Positions 9,800 through 17,547 of a DNA stretch of 64,000 bases are shown here, one piece after another; the first letter of the stretch is position 1; each line of letters begins with the position of its first letter. The DNA comes from Phocaeicola vulgatus ATCC 8482 (lineage in GTDB: Bacteria > Bacteroidota > Bacteroidia > Bacteroidales > Bacteroidaceae): the NCBI RefSeq assembly GCF_000012825.1, contig NC_009614.1:1054001-1118000 (forward strand), given 5' to 3'. A program made the translations under genes and the position numbers. The notes beneath the pieces were generated by a model. It did no database searches and was not told the DNA's origin. It was given only the letters and a program-made list of their open reading frames with translations.

Positions 9800-9979
9800 T
9801 TATTGTTTATTTAAAATTCGTTTTACCCAGCGGTTGCTCGGTTTCTCAAAATAATAATAAGAAAGCAGACTCAGCCCGATAGTGACTGCAAAGATAAGCG
9901 GAATACTGATATACAGACTGATATGCCAATCGTATGTTTGCGCCAACTGCACATAAGCAAATAATATCCACTATACTCT
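9800..9979 (-). pseudogene. C-terminal remnant of an acyltransferase 3 (OafA-like) gene
   Basis: The minus strand encodes about 57 residues ending at a TAA at 9800-9802: a hydrophobic helix (SIPLIFAVTIGLSLLSYY) followed by YFEKPSNRWVKR, the typical last helix and C-terminal basic motif of acyltransferase family 3 membrane proteins. An in-frame TAG lies immediately upstream near 9980, and no start or remaining domain follows, so this is the tail of a deleted gene. It lies 10 bp upstream of the DUF418 gene on the same strand. Confidence 0.65.
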
Positions 9980-10113
9980 CCTCTTCGGTGCTATTCCTGC
10001 TCTACATATCCGGGGGAGCGGTGAGCAACATTGGATAATAGACTACAGACAATATCATCAGAGTTTTGACAACTCTTACCAAAAACTGTATATTAAAAAG
10101 AGAAACTGATTTC
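9980..10113. other. Non-coding scar next to acyltransferase remnant
   Basis: No intact gene is visible here. On the plus strand a short frame ending at 10039 encodes a hydrophobic run (SSVLFLLYISGGAVSNIG) that looks like the end of a membrane protein in the opposite orientation to the acyltransferase remnant. This would fit an old deletion or inversion joint, but the stretch is too short to be sure. Confidence 0.3.
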
Positions 10114-11385
10114 CTACAATATTTCCTTTAAATTCCAAGCCTGTATATGCCTGACCCCTTCATTGGAAGGGAATTGTACCTCATCCATGGAAACGACATA
10201 TTTTTCATAATTATCACCTATCGTCAGCAAAGGAGCATATTCCCGTTCCATGGTTTGTGCCGTTTCCAACATGTAAGTTGCTTGAAGATAAATCACTCTA
10301 TCGTCCTTCATAGCAACAAAATCAACTTCTTTATCCCGAAAAGAACCTGTATATACAATATAGCCTAAACGACGAAGTTCCAAATATACTGCATTCTCCA
10401 ACAAATACCCGACTCCATAAGCAAAGCCCGGATAAAGAAAATTCTTAAAGGACAAGTCATTCAGATAATACTTGCAATTACCTGCCACCACATCCTTTCC
10501 TTTTATATTGTAACGTTCTGTTTTATAAGCAAGAAAAGCTTCTTCTATATAACCTAGATAATTAGATAAGGTATCATAACTCACCTTCCGGTTCTTGGAT
10601 TTAAAGAAATTAACAATATGCTGAACGGAAAACAGATTGGACGCATTATTCACCAAATAAATAAAAATATCATCCAATAACCTTACATCACGAACGGGTT
10701 TACGCTTCACTATATCACGCAACAAAATCGTATCTTTCACAGAAGCGACGTACTGTTTTTCTGACTCGACAGTGGGCAGGTTGTACAATTCGGGCAAACC
10801 GCCTTTCTGTAAATAGGCCAAATAAGAAGCCCGACCGGCAGGTTGCTGCATCAACTGTAAATATTCAGCATAACTATAGGGGAATATATGAAATTCTACA
10901 TAACGTCCCGACAAAAGAGTGGCAAGTTCACTGGAAAGCATTTTAGAGTTAGAACCGCTGATAAACAATTCACTCTCTTCGACAAAGTCTTGCGAATGGG
11001 AGTTTACAAACCTTTCCCAGCCATCCACATTTTGAATTTCATCGAAAAACAAATATACTTTTCCTTGCGGTTTAAGCTTTTCCCGATAAAAACGATACAG
11101 ACTTTCCAATGCTTTATAATCATCAATAAAATCAAATTCCAGATACTCCTTATTTATATATAGGATATTAGCCGGATTTACTCCTCGTTCCGAGACAAGA
11201 CTTGAAGCAATTTGCCTGAGAATATAACTTTTGCCCGAACGACGTTGTCCTATAAGTACCTTCACCAAGTTATTCCCCACAAAATTGCCAATCTTGTCGG
11301 TATAAGATTTCCGTTCCAGTCCCAATTGATACGTATTTCCACCCCAAAGGTTATACTTTTCTAAAGCTTTCCATTTATCGTCCAT
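10114..11385 (-). CDS. AAA family ATPase with C-terminal DUF4143 domain
   Basis: A 423-residue cytoplasmic protein of the AAA_14/DUF4143 group that is abundant and multicopy in Bacteroidales. Walker A is IGQRRSGKSY (about residues 45-54 from the chosen start), Walker B is KVYLFFDEIQNVDGW, and a sensor-like ISGSNSKML and the family motif LSGRYVEFHIFPYSYAEYL follow. The C-terminal half, with YLEL and DKEVDFVAM, resembles the DUF4143 restriction-endonuclease-like fold. The ATG at 11385 (MDDKWKALEK) is preferred over one 57 bp upstream because the upstream part is encoded across a promoter and palindrome. Function is uncharacterised; roles in DNA processing or host-element conflict have been guessed for the family. 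It is preceded by two palindromes that look like operators. Confidence 0.85.
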   Translation of the reverse strand: MDDKWKALEKYNLWGGNTYQLGLERKSYTDKIGNFVGNNLVKVLIGQRRSGKSYILRQIASSLVSERGVNPANILYINKEYLEFDFIDDYKALESLYRFYREKLKPQGKVYLFFDEIQNVDGWERFVNSHSQDFVEESELFISGSNSKMLSSELATLLSGRYVEFHIFPYSYAEYLQLMQQPAGRASYLAYLQKGGLPELYNLPTVESEKQYVASVKDTILLRDIVKRKPVRDVRLLDDIFIYLVNNASNLFSVQHIVNFFKSKNRKVSYDTLSNYLGYIEEAFLAYKTERYNIKGKDVVAGNCKYYLNDLSFKNFLYPGFAYGVGYLLENAVYLELRRLGYIVYTGSFRDKEVDFVAMKDDRVIYLQATYMLETAQTMEREYAPLLTIGDNYEKYVVSMDEVQFPSNEGVRHIQAWNLKEIL

Positions 11386-11402
11386 ACTCGAATCTTTTCC
11401 CA

Positions 11403-11410
11403 CAAAGATA
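11403..11410 (-). promoter_or_regulatory. -7 box of the AAA/DUF4143 gene
   Basis: The minus strand reads TATCTTTG, matching TAnnTTTG, 17 bp before the chosen ATG, giving a very short leader. The nearest palindrome starts 1 bp upstream of this box and so fills the spacer and -33 region, an arrangement typical of a repressor site. Confidence 0.55.
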
Positions 11411-11411
11411 G

Positions 11412-11476
11412 TTTTTTTCGAGTATAATCGAAAAAAAAGCACTGTTTATTTCTTTTTTCGAGTATAATCGAAAAAA
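11412..11476. repeat. Pair of near-identical palindromes (candidate operators)
   Basis: Two copies of a palindrome with core CGAGTATAATCG. Copy 1 has 10-bp arms 11412-11421 and 11428-11437, copy 2 has 9-bp arms 11453-11461 and 11468-11476; both have the same 6-base centre GTATAA. The copies are 40 bp apart, close to four helical turns, placing them on the same DNA face. Position over the -33 region suggests autoregulation or control by an unlinked protein. Confidence 0.75.
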
Positions 11477-11570
11477 CGTATCTATCTCAAACTGAATTAA
11501 AGAAAACGAATACAATCCGGCAGTATGTAAAATTTAACAAATTACTTAAACAAGCAAACTATTATTTTCC

Positions 11571-11578
11571 TACATTTG
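11571..11578 (+). promoter_or_regulatory. -7 box for the alcohol dehydrogenase/creatininase unit
   Basis: TACATTTG matches the Bacteroides -7 consensus and lies 30 bp upstream of the ATG at 11609. The -33 element is weak. Confidence 0.55.
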
Positions 11579-11608
11579 TTACCAGTGAAACTTTAAATAC
11601 GAAAGAAC

Positions 11609-12781
11609 ATGAAAGCAAATCCTGTATTTAGTTTATACATCCCTACCAAATTAGTATTTGGCTGCGAAGAAATCAAGAAATTATCCAGTGAAAAATTACC
11701 GGGAAAAAAGGCACTGGTCGTCATCTCATCCGGAACTTCCATGCGAAAATATGGATATTTGGAGAGAGTACTTGCCCAATTAAGACTGAATAATGTAGAA
11801 ACACTGGTTTACGATAAAATCCTTCCCAACCCCATCAAAGAACACGTCATGGAAGCAGCCGCCATCTGCCGGGAGGAAAAGTGCGACTTTGTAGTAGGAC
11901 TGGGAGGCGGAAGTTCCATCGACTCCGCCAAAAGTATAGCTGTTATGGCCTGCAACGATGGTGACTACTGGGATTATGTATCAGGGGGTAGTGGTAAAGG
12001 ACGCCCTGTTACCAAAGCACTTCCCATTATCGCCATACCTACTACCGCCGGAACCGGAACAGAAATGGATCCATGGACAGTGATTACCCACGAAACGGCT
12101 CAAGAAAAGATAGGCTTCGGTTGTCAGCTGACTTTCCCTACCTTATCTATTGTAGACCCGGAACTGATGGTTTCCATTCCTCCGCACCTCACCGCCTATC
12201 AAGGGTTCGATGCATTCTTCCATGCCGCAGAGGGTTTTATCGCCAATTGTGCAACACCCATCAGTGATCTTTACGCCTTAGAAGCCATCCGTCTGATCTA
12301 CAAATATCTGCCAGTAGCCGTAGCCGACGGAAAGAATTTGAAAGCGCGTGCCAAAATTGCTTGGGCCAGCACCTTGGCAGGCATGGTGGAAGCCACTTCA
12401 AGCTGCACTTCCGAACATTCATTAGAACATGCCATGAGTGCTTATTATCCACAACTTCCTCATGGAGCAGGACTCATTGCCTTGTCTGAGGCATACTTCG
12501 AAACTTTCCGGCATGACTGTACAAAACGTTACATGAAAATGGCTGAAATGATGACCCAGAAAAAGAGCAACCGTCCGTCCGATTTCATTGATGCATTGAT
12601 TACACTGCAAAAAGAATGTAAAGTACATTCTATCAAACTGAGCGAATTTGGTATCCAATCCGAAGATTTCCCCAAATTCCTGCAAAATGCAAGAGATACG
12701 ATGGGAGGACTGTTCACTCTCGACCCACGCCCGATTACAGACGAAGAAATCCTGCATATCTTTAAAAATTCTTATAAATAA
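11609..12781 (+). CDS. Iron-containing alcohol dehydrogenase
   Basis: A 390-residue cytosolic NAD(P)-dependent alcohol dehydrogenase of the group III iron-dependent family (propanediol oxidoreductase/butanol dehydrogenase type). The nucleotide-binding motif is GGGSSIDSAKSIAV near residues 97-110. The four expected metal ligands are visible: Asp and His in GFDAFFHAAEG (about 200 and 204), His in LEHAMSA (about 273) and His in LPHGAG (about 286). Length is normal. The stop overlaps the ATG of the following creatininase-family gene by one base (TAATG), so the two are translationally coupled and probably act on one pathway. The natural substrate is unknown; an aldehyde or hydroxy-acid from amide breakdown is one possibility given the partner gene. 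Confidence 0.9.
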   Translation: MKANPVFSLYIPTKLVFGCEEIKKLSSEKLPGKKALVVISSGTSMRKYGYLERVLAQLRLNNVETLVYDKILPNPIKEHVMEAAAICREEKCDFVVGLGGGSSIDSAKSIAVMACNDGDYWDYVSGGSGKGRPVTKALPIIAIPTTAGTGTEMDPWTVITHETAQEKIGFGCQLTFPTLSIVDPELMVSIPPHLTAYQGFDAFFHAAEGFIANCATPISDLYALEAIRLIYKYLPVAVADGKNLKARAKIAWASTLAGMVEATSSCTSEHSLEHAMSAYYPQLPHGAGLIALSEAYFETFRHDCTKRYMKMAEMMTQKKSNRPSDFIDALITLQKECKVHSIKLSEFGIQSEDFPKFLQNARDTMGGLFTLDPRPITDEEILHIFKNSYK

Positions 12782-13536
12782 TGGATAAAGAACTAGACCT
12801 TGCCGTAACCTGTTACGGCAAGGTAAAACCATTGAAATATGATTTGGTCCTCCTCCCTTGGGGAGCTACCGAACCGCATAATCTGCACCTGCCTTATCTG
12901 ACAGACTGTATTCTAAGCCACGACATCGCACTAGATGCTGCAAAACTGGCAAAAACACATTACGGTATTCGTTGCATGGTCATGCCTTACGTCACTGCCG
13001 GTTCACAGAATCCGGGACAACGCGAGCTGGATTTCTGCATCCATTATCGCTATGAAACGCAAAAAGCGATTTTAAGCGACCTAGTTGCCTCTCTATACGC
13101 CCAGGGATACCGCAAAATGGTCATTATCAACGGACATGGCGGCAATACATTCAAAAGTATGATACGTGACTTGTCACTGGACTATCCCGACTTCCTGATA
13201 GCCAGCAGCGAATGGTTTGCCTTTATCCCTGCTAAAGAGTACTTTGATGAACCGGGTGACCATGCAGATGAATTGGAAACTTCTGTTATGATGCATTATC
13301 ATCCGGAATTGGTAAACCTGGATGAAGCCGGAGATGGAAATTATAAGAAGTTCGCTTCGCAAATGCTGAATGAAAAAGTGGCATGGATTCCGAGAAACTG
13401 GCAAAACGTTTCGCAAGATACCGGTATAGGCAATCCTAAAAAAGCAAGTGCCGGAAAAGGGAAGAAATACGCCGAAGCAGTCGTCGCAAAATATGCATTA
13501 CTGTTTGAAGAGTTGGTACATAAAGAACTTTATTAA
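12781..13536 (+). CDS. Creatininase-family amidohydrolase
   Basis: A 251-residue cytosolic metal-dependent amidohydrolase of the creatininase/FAPy-deformylase family. Metal ligands fit the family pattern: Glu31, His33 and Asp42 in GATEPHNLHLPYLTD, the NGHGGN motif near residue 120, and Glu in HADELETS near 162. True creatininases usually have EQHGPHLP; here it is EPHNLHLP, as in many anaerobe members of unknown substrate, so creatinine itself is not implied. Translationally coupled to the upstream iron alcohol dehydrogenase. Other members deformylate pyrimidines or act in mycofactocin or archaeal riboflavin pathways, none of which is visible here. Confidence 0.85.
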   Translation: MDKELDLAVTCYGKVKPLKYDLVLLPWGATEPHNLHLPYLTDCILSHDIALDAAKLAKTHYGIRCMVMPYVTAGSQNPGQRELDFCIHYRYETQKAILSDLVASLYAQGYRKMVIINGHGGNTFKSMIRDLSLDYPDFLIASSEWFAFIPAKEYFDEPGDHADELETSVMMHYHPELVNLDEAGDGNYKKFASQMLNEKVAWIPRNWQNVSQDTGIGNPKKASAGKGKKYAEAVVAKYALLFEELVHKELY

Positions 13537-13550
13537 TGCCTCATCACTCA

Positions 13551-13586
13551 AGAAGATCATCTGACCTTTTTAAACGATGGTCTTCT
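13551..13586 (+). terminator. Hairpin after the creatininase gene
   Basis: An 11-bp stem (13551-13561 with 13576-13586, one G:T-type mismatch) starts 15 bp after the stop codon. There is no strong T-run, so terminator function is probable but not certain. Confidence 0.45.
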
Positions 13587-13847
13587 ATATTCATATCACC
13601 TCCGCTTCTTCGTTATCAGATACATTTTCAGCTACCTTAGTTATACTTGCCATTTCAAAGTCCATACATATCCATATAAATATATGTATAACCATCGACT
13701 ATGAAAAGAATAAATGTCCCCATGTGCCCATAAACAAACCACTCCCTGCACTATCTGCACAAGGATACTTCTCCAAATAATTTATTTCATCTCCAAAGGC
13801 TGAAATAAAATTCATTTAACAAAATAAAGAGATTTCCTTTATAGGAT
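13587..13847. other. AT-rich spacer before the invertible segment
   Basis: About 260 bp without a supported gene. A 67-codon open frame inside it (13577-13780) has no family resemblance, no leader and poor codon use. Nothing else was recognised. Confidence 0.5.
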
Positions 13848-13864
13848 AAGTTCTACCAGAACTA
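13848..13864. repeat. Left 17-bp inverted repeat of the invertible segment
   Basis: AAGTTCTACCAGAACTA, an exact reverse complement of 14142-14158. The repeat is itself a near palindrome (AGTTCT/AGAACT), as expected of a site bound by a dimeric or tetrameric recombinase. Confidence 0.8.
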
Positions 13865-14141
13865 CATTTTTAAATTAAGATTATATCACATCGCAAATAT
13901 AGGATATTTTTTATTAAATCAACTTTAATTATAAAATTATTTTTTGATATACGACACAAAAAGTACAAAACGGTCAATATTTACGGATAAATAAGCTAAA
14001 TAAAAGTATATAAAAAGGGATATCTTTTATCTTTTTCCGTCTCAAAGTAGCATAACAGTAGAAATTCAGTAGAAAAATCCTTTTAAAATTCCTTCTTAAA
14101 TAAAATAAAATACAATCTATTTTCCCTTTATGGACACGGAA
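13865..14141. promoter_or_regulatory. Predicted phase-variable promoter segment (OFF orientation)
   Basis: A very AT-rich 277-bp segment between perfect 17-bp inverted repeats, directly upstream of susC. The only good Bacteroides promoter inside it is on the minus strand: TTG at 13922-13920, an 18-nt spacer and TATATTTG at 13901-13894. It therefore points away from susC toward the 3' end of the convergent creatininase gene. Flipping the segment would place the -7 box at about 14105-14112 and give a leader of roughly 65 nt before the susC ATG. The geometry matches invertible promoters known in Bacteroides. The recombinase is not in this window. Confidence 0.75.
13894..13922 (-). promoter_or_regulatory. 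Promoter inside the invertible segment
   Basis: Minus strand: TTG, 18-nt spacer, TATATTTG. In the present orientation it drives transcription leftward, antisense to the creatininase gene end. Confidence 0.65.
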
Positions 14142-14158
14142 TAGTTCTGGTAGAACTT
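14142..14158. repeat. Right 17-bp inverted repeat of the invertible segment
   Basis: TAGTTCTGGTAGAACTT, the exact reverse complement of 13848-13864. It ends 26 bp before the susC start codon. Confidence 0.8.
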
Positions 14159-14184
14159 CAAACAGTAACTTTAAAAACAAATCT

Positions 14185-17100
14185 ATGAAGAAAACCTTAT
14201 TCATGCTTTTTTGCCTGTTATGCTCCATAGGAGCCATGGCACAAAAGAAAACAATCACGGGTGTGGTCACAGACGCCACAGGTGAAGCGGTTATTGGCGC
14301 CAGTATTGTAGAAACAGGCACCACGAATGGTACAGTTACCGACTTAGATGGTAATTTTACACTTTCCGTAGCCAACGATGGCAGTATCAGAGTATCATTT
14401 GTCGGTTATCAGACACAAACTTTAAGCGTAAAGGGAAAGTCAACTTTTAAAATAGCATTGAAAGAAGACTCAGAAATGCTCCAAGAAGTTGTTGTAACCG
14501 GATATGGCGGCAAACAGTTGCGCACAAAAGTAACCAACTCCATTTCCAAGGTAAAAGAAGAAACATTAAAACAAGGACTTTATTCCAATCCGGCACAAGC
14601 CTTATCAGGAGCCGTGGCAGGTCTGTCCGTCAGCCAGACTTCCGGTAATCCGGGAGCAGCTCCTACCTTGGTACTTCGAGGAGGTACTAATTTTGACGGT
14701 TCAGGTTCACCTTTAATCCTGGTAGACGGCCAAGTACGCGGTTCTTTAAGTGACATCAACCCGGCCGATATTGAATCCATGGAAGTATTAAAAGATGCCG
14801 GAGCCACCGCCATCTATGGCGCCCGAGCCAATGACGGTGTAGTACTAGTCACTACCAAACGAGGCAAAGAGGGAAGTACACGTGTAGAGCTTTCGGCCAA
14901 ACTAGGCTGGAACTACTTCCACAACTCTTATAACTTTATGAATGCGCGTGATTACATTTACTGGATGCGCACTGGTTACATGAATGCTTACACGGGAGAC
15001 ATGAAACATCCGGACGGATCGGCCGTACAAGGATGGTCTTCACTGACCGGTCTGACCGGTGCCACTCCTTATGGAACAGGCAACAAATATTGGGCAGATG
15101 ATGACAAGACAATCCCGCTGAATGGAAACGAAAACAGCCAGGCTATATGGAGTACCATGAAATATTCGGACGATCTGGCTTTCCTGCTCAACCAAGGATG
15201 GGAAACCATGACTGATCCTATTTATGGAGACCAACTGATTTTCAAGAATACAGATATAGCGGATTTCAATATCAATTCCCCATCTTTCTCACAAGACTAC
15301 AACCTGAGTGTAAGCGGAGGAAATGAAAAGGGAAACTACTATGCAGGCTTGGGATACAACCATAGTGAAGGTACAGCCGTAGGAAACAAGTACCAACGTA
15401 TCACTTTCACATTCAATGCCGATTACAAGCTGAAACCATGGTTAACCTCCAACTCCAGCTTCAACTTTGCAGATGCAACCTGGAACGATCTTCCTCCTAC
15501 CCAAAGCGCAGAAGCCAACTACTTCTCACGCGTTTTATCATTACCTCCCACTTTCCGTGGATATAATGCTGACGGTGAAATGCTTTTGGGACCCAATTCA
15601 GGCGACGGAAACCAACAAATCAATTTTGACAAGTTTGTCCGTGACAACAATACAGACAAGTTCACCATGAACCAATCTTTTACCGCAGATATCATGAAAG
15701 GACTCTCATTAAAAGTGAACGCCATCTGGTTCTATTCAGAAGAAAAATATGAAGCTTTCAACAAAGATTATTTATCTTCTCCCGGAAACTGGGTAACCTC
15801 ACACAGCACCTCGGCTTCCTACGGACGCACATTGGACCAAACTTATAATGCAGTGTTAAACTACAACTATCAAATAAACAAAGACCACTATCTGGATGCC
15901 ATGGCCGGCTTCGAGTACTACGACTCATATTATAAAGGTTTCAGTGCCTCAGGATCGGGAGCTCCCAGTGACGCTTTCGGCGATTTGGAATATACCAGTG
16001 ATGACAAAGGCAAACGCAGCATAGACTCCTCACACAGCCGCCAGCGTATCATGTCATTCTTCGGTCGTGTAAATTATGACTACCAGTCAAAATACTTGCT
16101 GTCTTTTGTTCTAAGACGGGACGGCTACTCCAAACTGGCCAAAGACAACCGCTGGGGTGTCTTCCCCGGAGTATCTACCGGATGGGTGTTCTCCAAAGAA
16201 AAATTTGCCAGTGAATGGGCCGATATCATCTCATTCGGTAAATTGCGTGCCAGCTTCGGTCTGAATGGTAATGTAAACAAAGATTTTGTAGGAAACTACA
16301 CAGTACAAGGTGCTTATGCAGGCAGCAAATACAACGGCAACGCTTACTTCCTGTTAAACAACCTTCCTAATCCCTACTTGAAATGGGAGAAGTCAAGAAC
16401 TTTCGAAATCGGTCTGGATCTAGGCTTTCTGGCCAACCGCATCAATGCCAATTTGACTTACTACAACCGACTGACCAGTGACAAGTATGCCAACATCACC
16501 ATCCCGTCTACTTCGGGTGTTTCTTCCTTTACCTCCAACAACGGTAAGTTCCAGAACCAAGGCTTTGAATTCGAACTGGCATTCAAAGTTATCGACTCCA
16601 AAGACTGGAAATGGAATCTGAACTGGAACGGCGCATTAAATAAAAACAAAGTAGTGGCATTGCCCGACAACGGTCTGGAAAGAAACCGTCAAAATGCATT
16701 TCAAGTATATACCGGACGCCAGCTGGAGGACGGAAGCTATGAAAAAGCATGGGTAGGCGGTTATCAGGAAGGACAACGCCCAGGTGATTTGTACATGTTC
16801 GTAGCCGAAGGAATCTATCGTTCCGAAGATGAAATACCAGGAGGACTGATCGACTTGTCAAGTGGTAACAACGGCTCAAGCAACCGTCCCCTTTACGGAG
16901 GTGAGGAAGGATATAACAAACTGACAGCCAATCAGAAAGCGAATTCTCTCCGCATACAGCCGGGTGATGTGAAATGGAAGGATGTAAACGGTGACGGCAT
17001 CATCGACAATTACGACATGGTGAAAGTGGGCAACACTGTACCCAAATGGACAGGAGGTATCAATACTTCAGTCACCTGGAAAGACCTTACTTTATCAGCA

Positions 17101-17526
17101 CGTTTTGACTATGCGCTTGGTTTCAAAGCGGTAGACTGGAAAACCATGTGGATCATGTCTTGCGCACAAGGTACTTATAACACCATTGCGGAAACCCACG
17201 ACACCTGGTCACCCGAAAATCCCGGTGCACAATATCCTACTTATGTATGGGCCGACCAGTTGGGCAAGCGCAATTACTGCCGTCAATCCTCCATGTTTGC
17301 CTACAACGGTAACTATCTGTCTTTCCGTGAAATAGCCTTGTCATATAATCTGCCAAGCAACTGGGTGCGCAAAGCAGGACTAGGCTCAGTCATGCTCTCG
17401 GTAACCGGTCAGAACCTGGGTTACCTGACAGAAGCCAAACATTTATTCTCTCCGGAAAAGACAGACAACAATGGTGGATACCCATTGCCCCGCACTGTCA
17501 TTCTCGGCGTAAACGTTTCTTTCTAA
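14185..17526 (+). CDS. SusC/RagA-family TonB-dependent outer membrane transporter
   Basis: A 1113-residue outer-membrane beta-barrel of the SusC family, which imports oligosaccharides or peptides captured by its SusD partner using TonB energy. Signal peptide residues 1-20 (SIGAMAQ). Then a carboxypeptidase-D regulatory-like domain (ITGVVTDATGEAVIGA to about residue 95), the family junction LQEVVVTGYG, the plug (LRGG, LVDGQ, IESMEVLKDAGATAIYGARA, TTKRG) and a barrel ending ILGVNVSF with the usual terminal aromatic. No sigma-interacting N-terminal extension, so it is not a trans-envelope signalling type. Followed after 21 bp by susD. Its transcription appears to depend on the invertible segment just upstream. 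The imported substrate cannot be told; no glycoside hydrolase is in the operon. Confidence 0.95.
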   Translation: MKKTLFMLFCLLCSIGAMAQKKTITGVVTDATGEAVIGASIVETGTTNGTVTDLDGNFTLSVANDGSIRVSFVGYQTQTLSVKGKSTFKIALKEDSEMLQEVVVTGYGGKQLRTKVTNSISKVKEETLKQGLYSNPAQALSGAVAGLSVSQTSGNPGAAPTLVLRGGTNFDGSGSPLILVDGQVRGSLSDINPADIESMEVLKDAGATAIYGARANDGVVLVTTKRGKEGSTRVELSAKLGWNYFHNSYNFMNARDYIYWMRTGYMNAYTGDMKHPDGSAVQGWSSLTGLTGATPYGTGNKYWADDDKTIPLNGNENSQAIWSTMKYSDDLAFLLNQGWETMTDPIYGDQLIFKNTDIADFNINSPSFSQDYNLSVSGGNEKGNYYAGLGYNHSEGTAVGNKYQRITFTFNADYKLKPWLTSNSSFNFADATWNDLPPTQSAEANYFSRVLSLPPTFRGYNADGEMLLGPNSGDGNQQINFDKFVRDNNTDKFTMNQSFTADIMKGLSLKVNAIWFYSEEKYEAFNKDYLSSPGNWVTSHSTSASYGRTLDQTYNAVLNYNYQINKDHYLDAMAGFEYYDSYYKGFSASGSGAPSDAFGDLEYTSDDKGKRSIDSSHSRQRIMSFFGRVNYDYQSKYLLSFVLRRDGYSKLAKDNRWGVFPGVSTGWVFSKEKFASEWADIISFGKLRASFGLNGNVNKDFVGNYTVQGAYAGSKYNGNAYFLLNNLPNPYLKWEKSRTFEIGLDLGFLANRINANLTYYNRLTSDKYANITIPSTSGVSSFTSNNGKFQNQGFEFELAFKVIDSKDWKWNLNWNGALNKNKVVALPDNGLERNRQNAFQVYTGRQLEDGSYEKAWVGGYQEGQRPGDLYMFVAEGIYRSEDEIPGGLIDLSSGNNGSSNRPLYGGEEGYNKLTANQKANSLRIQPGDVKWKDVNGDGIIDNYDMVKVGNTVPKWTGGINTSVTWKDLTLSARFDYALGFKAVDWKTMWIMSCAQGTYNTIAETHDTWSPENPGAQYPTYVWADQLGKRNYCRQSSMFAYNGNYLSFREIALSYNLPSNWVRKAGLGSVMLSVTGQNLGYLTEAKHLFSPEKTDNNGGYPLPRTVILGVNVSF

Positions 17527-17547
17527 ACTTATAAACTCTAACAGATT

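Noticed and set aside
11412-11476. Insertion-sequence ends
   Set aside because: Both copies are complete palindromes in the same arrangement with no gene between them; operator sites fit better.
13577-13780. 67-codon open frame upstream of the invertible segment
   Set aside because: No homology by eye, atypical composition, and it starts inside the hairpin after the creatininase gene. Probably chance.
14166-14173. TAACTTTA just before susC as a fixed promoter
   Set aside because: It differs from TAnnTTTG at the key last base, lacks a -33 element and would leave almost no leader before the ATG.
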